From contig CALBGP010000025.1 in the NCBI GenBank assembly GCA_937892845.1, positions 4,084-68,083 on the forward strand: 64,000 nt of DNA, read 5' to 3'. Origin of the DNA: an uncultured Eggerthellaceae bacterium (lineage in GTDB: Bacteria; Actinomycetota; Coriobacteriia; Coriobacteriales; Eggerthellaceae). This document shows positions 52,681 to 61,370 of the stretch, one piece after another. The notes beneath the pieces were generated by a model. The model ran no database searches. It saw nothing but the letters and a program-made list of their open reading frames with translations, and was not told where the DNA came from. The translations under genes were made by a program, and so were the position numbers. Position 1 is the first letter of the stretch. Each line of letters starts with the position of its first letter.

Positions 52681-54261
52681 ATGGGACTGTTCTCACGTTT
52701 TGAAGGCAAAATGGAAGACACCTTCGAAGGCGCCGCCGATAAGATGTCGAATTCCCCCATTTCACCCGTTCAGATAGTCAAAAAAGCCGAAAAGCAGATG
52801 AAGCGCGAAAAAGTTGTGAGCGCAGGCCGCCAGTACGCCCCCACGCTCTACACCGTGCTGGTGAACCCGGATGACGACCAGCGCCTGTTCGGCTTCTACC
52901 CCACACTTGCCGGCGAAACCGAGACGCGTCTGGCGGCAGCAGCTGCCTCCGAAGGCCTGGTCATGGAGTGCCAGCCCCTTGTGCGCTTCATCGTCGACGA
53001 AAGCCTCAAGCACGGCAAATTCGATATCATCGCCGAACCCGTGAGCGCGCCCATCATCTCCCAGCTGCGTGCCGAAGAGATGCAGCGCTACGGCATGGGC
53101 GGCGCCGGCGCAAATGTCCCCTACCCCGGATCCGGCGCAAACCAGGCACAGGGCTTCGCGCCCGCACCGCAGGGTTTCGGCCATCCCGCATCCGTGCCCG
53201 CACCCCAGCCCTACGGCGTTCCCGCCCCCGCACCTGCGCCCCAACCCTACGGCGCGCCCCAGCCTTACGCTGCGGCCAACCCCTACGGCGCGGCCGACCC
53301 CTTCGCCGAGCCTCCCGTGTACGGCCAGCAGCCCGCGCAGAACTCCGTCCCCTTCGGCCAGCAGCCCCAGGCTGATTGGGCCGCGCAGCAGTCCCAGGCG
53401 GACTGGGCCGCGCAGCAGTCCCAGGCCAAGCCGCCGCTGCCCTATGTGCCCGAAGAAGAGATCGACTACTCCCTGGACTACGGCGAGTACACCTTCGACA
53501 GCCGCAACTTCCAGGACTACCGCCAGCCCGCACCTGAAGCGCCCGAGCCCGAGGCCGTGCAGGTGGAAGGAACGCAACCTGAAGCCAACGCGGACTTCGC
53601 AGGCTTCGCCGATGCCGAAGCGCACGCTCCTGCAGAAAACCAGGATGCTTTCAGCGCAGACACCCTCGATCCCTTCGACGCGGACCGCAGCCCCAATCCG
53701 TTCAGCGACGTGGATGCGCAGCAGTTCGAAGCGGCCGCAAGCCAGCCGTTCAACCAGAATCCCTACCAGCCGCAGCCCCAGCCTGCAGCTGCACAGCCCT
53801 ATGGCCAGCCGGCGTACGGCCAGCCTGGTTACGGCGCCGCCTACGGACAGCCCGGCTACGGCGCCCCCGTCTCCGCACCCTTCGGCCAGCAGCCCTACGC
53901 AGGAGCCCCCGCGGTTCCCACGTCGGTCTTCGCCAACGGAGCAGGCGGCGTGAACGCCATGCCCTCGCAGGGCGCGGTGCGCGCACGACTGGTGGATATG
54001 GCCACGGGTCGCAGCTACAACATTGCCACCAACCGTGTGATCTTGGGCCGCGACCGTTCCTGCACCATCATGGTCAACGACATCAACGCTTCGCGCCAGC
54101 ACGCTGAACTGCGCTTCGAGCCGCAGGGCGTCTGGGTCATCACGGACCTGGGCTCAACCAACGGTACGCTCGTCAACGGCCAGCCCGTGTCCCGCATGGG
54201 CCTGCGCGAAGGCGACCGCGTCACCCTGGGCATCACCGACTTCATCTTCACCCTGCGCTAA
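52681..54261 (+). CDS. fhaA: FhaA-like protein (DUF3662 plus FHA domain)
   Basis: 526 residues. The N-terminal DUF3662 domain (1-130; MGLFSRFEGKMEDTFEGAAD, KAEKQMKREKVVSAGRQYAPTLYTV) is typical of actinobacterial FhaA. A long Pro/Gln/Ala/Tyr-rich linker (about 140-430, with a duplicated QADWAAQQS) connects to the C-terminal FHA domain (GRDRSCTIMVNDINASRQHAEL, LGSTNGTLVNG). FhaA binds phospho-threonine partners and modulates peptidoglycan precursor flux in mycobacteria. It is first in the fhaA-fhaB-pstP-SEDS/PBP-pknB operon. Confidence 0.94.
   Translation: MGLFSRFEGKMEDTFEGAADKMSNSPISPVQIVKKAEKQMKREKVVSAGRQYAPTLYTVLVNPDDDQRLFGFYPTLAGETETRLAAAAASEGLVMECQPLVRFIVDESLKHGKFDIIAEPVSAPIISQLRAEEMQRYGMGGAGANVPYPGSGANQAQGFAPAPQGFGHPASVPAPQPYGVPAPAPAPQPYGAPQPYAAANPYGAADPFAEPPVYGQQPAQNSVPFGQQPQADWAAQQSQADWAAQQSQAKPPLPYVPEEEIDYSLDYGEYTFDSRNFQDYRQPAPEAPEPEAVQVEGTQPEANADFAGFADAEAHAPAENQDAFSADTLDPFDADRSPNPFSDVDAQQFEAAASQPFNQNPYQPQPQPAAAQPYGQPAYGQPGYGAAYGQPGYGAPVSAPFGQQPYAGAPAVPTSVFANGAGGVNAMPSQGAVRARLVDMATGRSYNIATNRVILGRDRSCTIMVNDINASRQHAELRFEPQGVWVITDLGSTNGTLVNGQPVSRMGLREGDRVTLGITDFIFTLR
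53368..53421 (+). repeat. 27-bp in-frame tandem duplication in the fhaA linker
   Basis: Two 27-base units (53368-53394, 53395-53421) encode QADWAAQQS twice; few mismatches. A slippage-prone spot in a disordered linker. Confidence 0.85.
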
Positions 54262-54279
54262 CGCGCCTAGGAGGCTTCG

Positions 54280-54693
54280 ATGATCGACGTCGTTCTGCTA
54301 GCCGGCCGCTTGCTGCTGGTGGCCCTGCTGTACCTGTTTCTGTTCGCCATCATGAAAACCGGCATCGGCCTGGTCAAGGGCCAGCGCCGCAAGGAGAAGT
54401 CCTGGGGGCTTTCCGTTGAACGCGGCCCCAAGGAGCTGCGCGGCGTGAAGATGGCCGTCAACGGCCCGGTCATCGTGGGCCGCTCACCCGGAGCGGACAT
54501 TGTCATCGGAGCCAGCTACGTCTCGGGTCGCCACGCGCGTTTCTCCCTCATGGGCCAGAACCTCTTCGTCGAAGATCTGGGGTCGACCAACGGAACGGCC
54601 GTCAACGGCAAGCGCATCAGCGAGCCTGCAGCGCTGCGCAACGGAGACGTGGTCAACGTCGGCGACGTTGCCATCCGCGTCCGCTTCGAGTAA
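54280..54693 (+). CDS. fhaB: FhaB-like membrane FHA protein
   Basis: 137 residues: an N-terminal membrane helix (VVLLAGRLLLVALLYLFLFAI), a short linker and an FHA domain (VGRSPGADIVIGASYVSGRHARF, LGSTNGTAVNGKRI). In actinobacteria FhaB (FipA) docks to division proteins in a phosphorylation-dependent way. AGGAGG precedes ATG 54280. Confidence 0.94.
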   Translation: MIDVVLLAGRLLLVALLYLFLFAIMKTGIGLVKGQRRKEKSWGLSVERGPKELRGVKMAVNGPVIVGRSPGADIVIGASYVSGRHARFSLMGQNLFVEDLGSTNGTAVNGKRISEPAALRNGDVVNVGDVAIRVRFE

Positions 54694-54702
54694 GGCGGCG
54701 CC

Positions 54703-55887
54703 GTGGCAACTTCACGCACAGTTCATTCCCGCAAGATCGCACGCGCTGCGCACTCGCATTCCGCACCCAAAAAGCCCATGCCGTCCTACGGCTCGCGCAC
54801 TGATATAGGTCTCGTGCGCGACCACAACGAGGACAGCCTGGTGGTCCAGCCTCCCCTTTTCGCCGTCGCCGACGGAATGGGCGGGCATGCGGCAGGCGAA
54901 GTTGCCAGCGAAATCGCCGTGCAGACGCTCGCCGAATTCGCTCCCGTAACTGCAGATGGAGACGAACTTGCGCGCGCCATCATCAAGGCGAACCGGGCCG
55001 TCATAGAGGCAGCGCTCGACGGGCGCGGTTCCGAAGGCATGGGCACAACGGTCACCGCCGCCATCGTGGATGGCGAACGCCTCTCCATCGGCCAGGTGGG
55101 CGATTCGCGCGCCTACCTGCTGCATGCAGGCTGCCTCCAGCGCATCACGCGCGACCATTCGCTGATGGCCGAGTACATTGAAAGCGGCCGCATCACCGAA
55201 GAGGAAGCCCGCACGCATCCGAAGCGCAGCATCATCACACGCGCCCTGGGCAGCGACCCCAACACCCTGCCCGACATCTACGATATGAACGTTTCCGCAG
55301 GCGACAGGCTTCTTTTATGCTCTGATGGACTTTCGGGCATGATCCGTGATTCCGAAATAGAGCACACGCTTGCCACCGTGCGCGACCCGCAGAAATGCGC
55401 CGGCATCCTGGTGCGCCAGGCAATCGACGCAGGCGGCAACGACAACATCACGGCCATTGTGGTGGACATCACCGGCAACAGCGAAGCACGCGCGCGCCGC
55501 GAGCGCTTCAAGATGCGCGCCGGAGCCCTGTTTCTGGCGGCGGCGCTGGTGCTCGTGCTGGCGGCAAGCTGTTTCGGCTTCTACGCCTACGCGCACAACT
55601 CCGCCTACATCAAGTCAGACAACGGCTACGTGACCATCTACCGCGGCATTCCCGGCTCCGTTTTCGGCCTGACCATCTCCAACCAGGTTGAGGTCTGCGA
55701 CATGCCCGCCGATCAAGCACCCGCCGGCGTGCAGGATGACCTTGCAGGCGAAGGTCTGCGCGTCGATTCCGTGGACGAGGCGCGCCGCCTTGTGGCCACC
55801 TGGGAGCAGCAGAGCCAAGGCGAAGGCGCCGAAGCGCCCGATGCGTCCCCCGCGTCCGATGACGCGCAAGGCGGTGCTGCCGCATGA
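54703..55887 (+). CDS. pstP: PP2C-family Ser/Thr protein phosphatase
   Basis: 394 residues. The PP2C domain (about 28-265) shows GLVRDHNEDS, VADGMGGHAAGEVASEIA, GDSRAYLL, LLLCSDGLSGM and GGNDNITAIVVD, all metal-binding motifs intact. One membrane helix (ALFLAAALVLVLAASCFGFYAY) leads to an external tail. It reverses PknB phosphorylation of FhaA/B and envelope enzymes. The GTG start at 54703 follows AAGGCGG; the stop overlaps the SEDS/PBP gene as ATGA. Confidence 0.93.
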   Translation: MATSRTVHSRKIARAAHSHSAPKKPMPSYGSRTDIGLVRDHNEDSLVVQPPLFAVADGMGGHAAGEVASEIAVQTLAEFAPVTADGDELARAIIKANRAVIEAALDGRGSEGMGTTVTAAIVDGERLSIGQVGDSRAYLLHAGCLQRITRDHSLMAEYIESGRITEEEARTHPKRSIITRALGSDPNTLPDIYDMNVSAGDRLLLCSDGLSGMIRDSEIEHTLATVRDPQKCAGILVRQAIDAGGNDNITAIVVDITGNSEARARRERFKMRAGALFLAAALVLVLAASCFGFYAYAHNSAYIKSDNGYVTIYRGIPGSVFGLTISNQVEVCDMPADQAPAGVQDDLAGEGLRVDSVDEARRLVATWEQQSQGEGAEAPDASPASDDAQGGAAA

Positions 55888-58763
55888 CGCGCCGCAACAC
55901 CGAACTTCTCCTGCTTTGCCTGGCAGCCCCCATCGTGGTGCTGCTTTTCGCCATGATGCTGGTCAACCAGGGCACCGCGCTGTCCTTCGAGACGCTGGCC
56001 GTGCCCCTGGGGCTGTTCGGCGCCTTCGTAGCCGCGCACATAGCCGTGCGCATCTTCGCCAAAAACGCCGACCCCGCCGTGCTTCCCATCGTGTTCGCCC
56101 TCTCGGGCATCGGCATCGCCTTCGTCACGCGCCTGGCGCCCGAATTGGCAATGCGCCAGGTCATGTGGCTGTTCTTGGGCGTTGGCGCCATGATTGCCAC
56201 GTTGGCGCTCATCCGCAACCTGGACAAGATAGTCAACTACAAGTACACCATCATGGTCATTGGCCTGGTGCTCCTGCTTTCCCCCATGCTGCCCGTCATA
56301 GGCCATGAGGAGCTGGGCAGCCGCATCTGGCTGAAGATAGGATCGCTGAGCTTCCAGCCGGGCGAGATAGCGAAGATTTTCATCGTGCTCTTCCTGGCCG
56401 CCTATCTGGCCCAGAACCGCGAGATGCTGTCCATCTTCACGGCGCGCGTCGGACGCTTTCGCTTGCCTGACCTGCGTACACTTGCACCGCTGCTCATCAT
56501 GTGGGCCATCTCCTTCATCATCGTCGTGTTCGAGAAGGACCTGGGCTCGGCGCTTGTCTGCTTCGCCTTGTTCCTGATCATGCTTTACGTGGCAAGCGGC
56601 AAGAAGCTCTATCCCGTGGTGGGCTTGACGCTGGCCGCAGCCGGCTGCATCGTGCTCTATTCCGCCTTCGGCCACGTGCAGATCCGCGTCAACACCTGGC
56701 TGAATCCCTTCGCAGACCCCTCCGGCACCGGCTACCAGCTGTGCCAGAGCATCTATTCGCTGGCCGACGGCGGCCTGTTCGGCGTGGGCGTGGGCAACGG
56801 CCTGGCCGACCTCATCCCCGTCGTGGAAAGCGACTTCATCTTCACAGCCATTGCCGAAGAGACCGGGCTTCTGGGCGCGGCCGCCGTGCTGCTGCTCTTC
56901 CTCTCCCTGGGCATCCGCGGCTTCGCCACCGCCGCACGCGCGAAAAGCGACGTGAGCGCTTTCGTGGCCGTGGGCGTGACCAGCGTCATCGTCTTGCAGG
57001 CTTTCATCATCGTGGGCGGCGTCACGCGTTTGATCCCCTTGACGGGCCTCACCCTGCCCTTCATCAGCCAGGGCGGTTCATCGTTGCTGGCCAGCTTCAT
57101 AGGCATTGCGCTGCTTTTGCGCTGCGGGCATGAGGCCACCGGCGTTCAGACGGAAATGGTGGGCGCAACCGGCCAGATTCCCCCCATCAAGGCGAACGCC
57201 CGCGGCTCGCATGCCGCCGGCGCCCACGTCGCTGGATCGCATGCATCCTCCGCCCGCTTCGGATCCGACCCTTCGCAGACAGGCGTTTTGGGGCGCGTGG
57301 CCCTGGGCAAGCGCCTGACCGAAACCATCCTGGCGCTGTCGGTGCTTTTCGCCCTGCTCGTGGCCAACCTCACCTACGTCATGGTCATCAAAGCCGACGA
57401 TTACCAGAGCTACCCCGGCAACAACCACACCCTCTACCAGGAAGCGCGCACCGAACGCGGAGCCATCAGGACCGTGGACGGTGTGACGCTGGCGGAAAGC
57501 GTGCAGCAGGAAGACGGCACCTACGTGCGCAACTACCCTGCCGGCAGCATGGCCGCGCACGTGGTTGGATACTACTCGCAGCAATACGGCCTCTCCGGCA
57601 TCGAAGCAGCCATGAACGACACGCTCAAGGGGCATGAGAACTACGCCACCTGGACCGATGTCATCAACAACGCAGCCGGCATCAATTCGCCCGGAAACGA
57701 CGTCACGCTGACCATAGATTCGCGCACCCAGCAGGCTGCCGAAAACGAACTTGCGGGATGGTCCGGCGCCATCGTGGTGCTTGATCCGAAGACGGGCGCC
57801 GTGCTGGCCTGCGCAAGCGCCCCCACCTACTCGAATGCCGATGTCGACGCCCTGTTGGCTGCATCCGCATCCGGAACCGATGACGGCAGCGGCACGCTGA
57901 TCAACCGCGCCACGCAGGCGCTCTATGCACCGGGCTCCACCTTCAAGCTGGTCACCCTGGCGGCCGCGCTGGACAACGGAGTCGCCACCCTGGACAGCGA
58001 ATACGAGGCCCCGGCCAGCATAGAGCTTGGCAACGCGCCTGTGACCAACGCCGCCGACCAGGCCTTCGGCACCATCACGCTTGAACGCGCCACCGAAGTT
58101 TCCGCCAACACCGTCTTCGGCCAGGTGGCCGTTGACCTGGGGCCTGAGACCCTGGTGTCCGCCGCGCAGAAATTCGGCTTCAACACCACCCTTGCCGGTT
58201 TCGAGCTTCCGCTCTACACCTCGCTCATGCCCGATCCGGACGAAATGACCACTTGGGAGACCGCCTGGGCAGGAAGCGGCCAGCCTGTCGGCCAGCATGA
58301 AAGCCCCGCGGGCCCGCAGGCGACCGTGCTGCAGATGGCCATGGTCGCAAGCGCCGTAGCCAACGGCGGCATGCTGCAGATGCCGCACCTGGTTGACAGC
58401 GTCTACAACGCCCAGGGCGAAAAGACCCTGATGGCACCCGCGAAAGGCCTTGGCGCGGCCATGTCGAAGAGCACTGCCGACGCCATCAAGAAGGCCATGG
58501 TGGGCGTGGTCAACAACGGTACGGGCTACGGCGCCGCCATTGACGGCGTGCAGGTTGCCGGCAAGACGGGCACGGCTGAAACCGGAAAAGAAAACGACGA
58601 CAGCTGGTTTGTGGGCTTCGCCCCGGCCGATGACCCCGAAGTGGTGGTTGCCGTCTTGATCGAGCAGGGCGTGGGCGCAGACTCCCATGATGAGTCCGGC
58701 CAAGCCAGCCCGAAAGCGCAAAATGTATTGAAAACAGCCCTGGAAGTGATGGGTGAAAAATAG
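55884..58763 (+). CDS. SEDS glycosyltransferase fused to class B penicillin-binding protein (RodA/FtsW-PbpA)
   Basis: A single 959-residue chain holding what are normally two genes. Residues 1-about 410 form a polytopic SEDS domain (GHEELGSRIWLKIG, FQPGEIAKI, FEKDLGSALVCFALF, VESDFIFTAIAEETGLLGA, TGLTLPFISQGGSSLL). A roughly 55-residue Ala/Ser/His linker follows, then a further membrane helix (about 475-500) and the transpeptidase with S685-T-F-K688, S740-A-N742 and K894-T-G896. It would polymerise and cross-link peptidoglycan in a fixed 1:1 complex. It lies where actinobacteria carry rodA and pbpA separately. No stop or frameshift occurs at the junction. Confidence 0.94.
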   Translation: MTRRNTELLLLCLAAPIVVLLFAMMLVNQGTALSFETLAVPLGLFGAFVAAHIAVRIFAKNADPAVLPIVFALSGIGIAFVTRLAPELAMRQVMWLFLGVGAMIATLALIRNLDKIVNYKYTIMVIGLVLLLSPMLPVIGHEELGSRIWLKIGSLSFQPGEIAKIFIVLFLAAYLAQNREMLSIFTARVGRFRLPDLRTLAPLLIMWAISFIIVVFEKDLGSALVCFALFLIMLYVASGKKLYPVVGLTLAAAGCIVLYSAFGHVQIRVNTWLNPFADPSGTGYQLCQSIYSLADGGLFGVGVGNGLADLIPVVESDFIFTAIAEETGLLGAAAVLLLFLSLGIRGFATAARAKSDVSAFVAVGVTSVIVLQAFIIVGGVTRLIPLTGLTLPFISQGGSSLLASFIGIALLLRCGHEATGVQTEMVGATGQIPPIKANARGSHAAGAHVAGSHASSARFGSDPSQTGVLGRVALGKRLTETILALSVLFALLVANLTYVMVIKADDYQSYPGNNHTLYQEARTERGAIRTVDGVTLAESVQQEDGTYVRNYPAGSMAAHVVGYYSQQYGLSGIEAAMNDTLKGHENYATWTDVINNAAGINSPGNDVTLTIDSRTQQAAENELAGWSGAIVVLDPKTGAVLACASAPTYSNADVDALLAASASGTDDGSGTLINRATQALYAPGSTFKLVTLAAALDNGVATLDSEYEAPASIELGNAPVTNAADQAFGTITLERATEVSANTVFGQVAVDLGPETLVSAAQKFGFNTTLAGFELPLYTSLMPDPDEMTTWETAWAGSGQPVGQHESPAGPQATVLQMAMVASAVANGGMLQMPHLVDSVYNAQGEKTLMAPAKGLGAAMSKSTADAIKKAMVGVVNNGTGYGAAIDGVQVAGKTGTAETGKENDDSWFVGFAPADDPEVVVAVLIEQGVGADSHDESGQASPKAQNVLKTALEVMGEK

Positions 58764-58833
58764 ATAAGGTATCATGTTGTCTGTATGACTTGATTGATCA
58801 CGCGCAGCGGACAGCTTGTAATGAGGAGACGAC

Positions 58834-60804
58834 GTGGCAGATAACATGATTGGCAGGGTATTCGCCAACAGATACCGCATCACCGAATGCATAGGCGTTG
58901 GCGGCATGGCCGAAGTGTACAAGGCGCTCGACACGGTGTTGGGCCGTACGGTGGCGGTCAAGATCATGCTCCCGCAGTACGCCGCCGACCCCGAGTTCAC
59001 GGCACGCTTCAGGCAGGAGGCCGCATCCGCCGCCAACCTGCAGAACCCCTACATTGTCAACGTGTACGACTGGGGCCAGGACGGCGGCACGTACTTCATC
59101 GTGATGGAATACGTCCGCGGCACGGACCTGAAAAGCGCCATCCAGCAGCGCGGCGCCATCAACCAGCGCAAGGTGGCCGAAATTGGCAGCCAGGTCTGCC
59201 AGGCGCTGACCAGCGCCCACGGTCAGGACATCGTGCACCGCGACATCAAGCCGCAAAACATCATGGTCCAGCCTGACGGCAACGTGAAGGTCATGGACTT
59301 CGGCATCGTATGCGCGAAAAACAGCGTGAAAGCCCAGACCGGCAATGTGCTGGGAACCGCGCACTACATCTCCCCCGAGCAGGCGCAGGGCAAAGAGCTC
59401 GGCGGCACCAGCGACATCTACTCGCTGGGTTGCGTGCTCTACGAAGCCGCAACCGGCACGCTGCCCTTCGACGGAGCCGATGCCGTGAGCGTGGCCATGC
59501 AGCAGGTCAACGACGCACCCGTGCCGCCCAGCCACATCAACCCCACCATCGACCCTGATTTCGAAGACATCATCATGAAGGCCATGGAGAAGGTCCCCGC
59601 AAACCGCTTCGCCACGGCCCGCGACATGAAGAAGTGTCTGGACGACTTCCTGATGGGACGTCCCGTCAACCTGAATGCAGCCGTCATGGGCGCAGACCGC
59701 ACTGCGGTGCTGGGCGGCGGCGTTGCAGGCGCCGGCGCAGGTGCCGCAACCGCAGCCATGGGCACTCCGGGCGGCACGGCCGTCATGCCCGTAGTGGGAA
59801 ACATGGGCTCAACCACCACCATTCCCGCCAGCTACCACGGAAACACCGACAACAACATCAACATCCCCACGCGCAACACCAAGCGCACCGTCGGCATCGT
59901 CATCGGCGTGCTTTTGGCCCTGGTCTTGCTGGGTGGCGGTGCATTCGCCCTGTTCAGCGGCGGATTCAGCTTCGGTGGCGAAAAGGGCGTGCCTGACCTG
60001 AGCGGCAAAACGGCGGAAGCAGCCGAGCAGCTCCTGACAGACAAGGGCTACACCCTGGGTTCCACCACAGAGGAATTCAGCGCCGATGTGGTTGCCGGCC
60101 GCATCATCTCGCAAGACCCCGCAGCCGGCACGGAAGCCGAAAAGGGCACGGCCGTCAACATCGTGGTCTCCAAGGGCCCCGAGAAGATAGAAGTGCCCGA
60201 CCTCAAGGGTCTCACGCCTGAGCAGGCCGAACAGGCGCTCAGCGAGAAGGGCCTGAAGGGCCGCAGCGGAGACGCCAGCTATTCGGATACCGAAAAGGGC
60301 CTGGTTTTCAAGCAGGACCAAGAGCCCGGCTCCACGCTGGACAAAGGTTCCACCGTCACCTATTACATTTCGCTGGGCAAGGAGATGGTCTCGGTACAAA
60401 ACGTCGTGGGATCCGACATTGAAACCGCCGTGCGCACACTGGAAGATGCCGGCTTCAAGGTTGTCGCAGAATCCGGCGGATACGATAACTCAGAGAAGTA
60501 CGCCAAGAACATAGTCATGAGCCAGACACCCAACGGCGGACAGCTGGCCAAGGGTGAAACCATCACGCTGACCTACTCCGAAGGCGTTGATCCCGCAACG
60601 CTGCCCGTTGAGATTCCCAACGTGGAGGGCTGGAATGTTGAAGACGCCAAGGCCGAAATAGAGGGCGCAGGATTTTTGTGCGGCATCTCCTACTCCTACG
60701 ACGATAACGTCGAGAAAGATCTTGTAATCAGGCAGGACCGCACGGGAAGTGCCAAAAAGGGCACCGAGATAGCCCTCACCGTTTCGAAAGGTCCCGCCAA
60801 CTAA
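58834..60804 (+). CDS. pknB: PASTA-domain Ser/Thr protein kinase PknB
   Basis: 656 residues. The kinase domain (about 10-275) has GVGGMAEVYKALD, AVKIMLPQ, HRDIKPQNIM and DFGIV. A Gly/Ala-rich juxtamembrane segment precedes a membrane helix (GIVIGVLLALVLLGGGAFALF). Four external PASTA repeats follow, from VPDLSGKTAEAAEQLL, VPDLKGLTPEQAEQAL, VQNVVGSDIETAVRTL and IPNVEGWNVEDAKAEI. PASTA domains bind muropeptides, so the kinase reports wall synthesis to the FHA proteins and PstP in the same operon. A GAGGAGACG site precedes GTG-ATG region; ATG-equivalent start at 58834 is GTG. Confidence 0.95.
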   Translation: MADNMIGRVFANRYRITECIGVGGMAEVYKALDTVLGRTVAVKIMLPQYAADPEFTARFRQEAASAANLQNPYIVNVYDWGQDGGTYFIVMEYVRGTDLKSAIQQRGAINQRKVAEIGSQVCQALTSAHGQDIVHRDIKPQNIMVQPDGNVKVMDFGIVCAKNSVKAQTGNVLGTAHYISPEQAQGKELGGTSDIYSLGCVLYEAATGTLPFDGADAVSVAMQQVNDAPVPPSHINPTIDPDFEDIIMKAMEKVPANRFATARDMKKCLDDFLMGRPVNLNAAVMGADRTAVLGGGVAGAGAGAATAAMGTPGGTAVMPVVGNMGSTTTIPASYHGNTDNNINIPTRNTKRTVGIVIGVLLALVLLGGGAFALFSGGFSFGGEKGVPDLSGKTAEAAEQLLTDKGYTLGSTTEEFSADVVAGRIISQDPAAGTEAEKGTAVNIVVSKGPEKIEVPDLKGLTPEQAEQALSEKGLKGRSGDASYSDTEKGLVFKQDQEPGSTLDKGSTVTYYISLGKEMVSVQNVVGSDIETAVRTLEDAGFKVVAESGGYDNSEKYAKNIVMSQTPNGGQLAKGETITLTYSEGVDPATLPVEIPNVEGWNVEDAKAEIEGAGFLCGISYSYDDNVEKDLVIRQDRTGSAKKGTEIALTVSKGPAN

Positions 60805-60843
60805 CCCTGCATCGCCACGTTGCGCCACCCATAACACCCGCGA

Positions 60844-60873
60844 ACGCCCCGCACGGATCATCCTGCGGGGCGT
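60844..60873 (+). terminator. hairpin downstream of pknB
   Basis: ACGCCCCGCA (60844-60853) and TGCGGGGCGT (60864-60873) form a perfect 10-bp stem 40 bases after pknB. There is no T tract on either strand, so it may be a non-canonical terminator. Confidence 0.55.
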
Positions 60874-60944
60874 CGTGCATCTACGCGTGAAAAACATCGT
60901 TTGTTCGCTAGCGGAATCAGAACGGATGTTCGATAATATGAGCC

Positions 60945-61277
60945 ATGCAATATCGGGTGAAAGACGGCAAGCAGCACCGCGTCCACAAGGAATACGTGGA
61001 CGTGGTTGTCCGCATGCGCGCCGACGGGGACATTGAGCCCGTGATTGTCTGCTGGCGCGACGGACGCAGCTTCCATATAGACGAAATCCTGGGCGAGCCT
61101 TCGTACCGCCCGGAAATCAGGGGCCGCAATGTGCGTGAATACCGCGTGCGCTTCGGCGGACACGAAACGGAGCTGTTCTTGGAGCGGGCCTGCACGAACC
61201 CCCACGCCCCTGCGGAAGAAACGCTGCGCTGGTGGGTATGGGCCACGGACGTGACGCGGCATCGCAGCTGCACGTAA
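60945..61277 (+). CDS. small conserved hypothetical protein
   Basis: 110 residues, beta-rich, starting MQYRVKDGKQHRVHKEYVDV. The pattern DGDIEPVIVCWRDGRSFHIDEIL...REYRVRFGGHETELFLE resembles small uncharacterised proteins of Firmicutes and Actinobacteria (DG-x-I-x-P-x-x-I-x-W-x-D-G-R-x-Y-x-I-D). The ribosome site is weak. Function unknown. Confidence 0.72.
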   Translation: MQYRVKDGKQHRVHKEYVDVVVRMRADGDIEPVIVCWRDGRSFHIDEILGEPSYRPEIRGRNVREYRVRFGGHETELFLERACTNPHAPAEETLRWWVWATDVTRHRSCT

Positions 61278-61370
61278 GGTAGAATCTAGCGCATACCGCA
61301 CCCATCGCGTCCGCAAGCATCGCGCGCAACGCGCCCGTACGCAACGCACCCGACAACACGAGGAGCATCC

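Noticed and set aside
57078..59036. 652-codon leftward open frame opposite the SEDS/PBP fusion
   Set aside because: Antisense shadow spanning the gene boundary to pknB; no start signal or motif.
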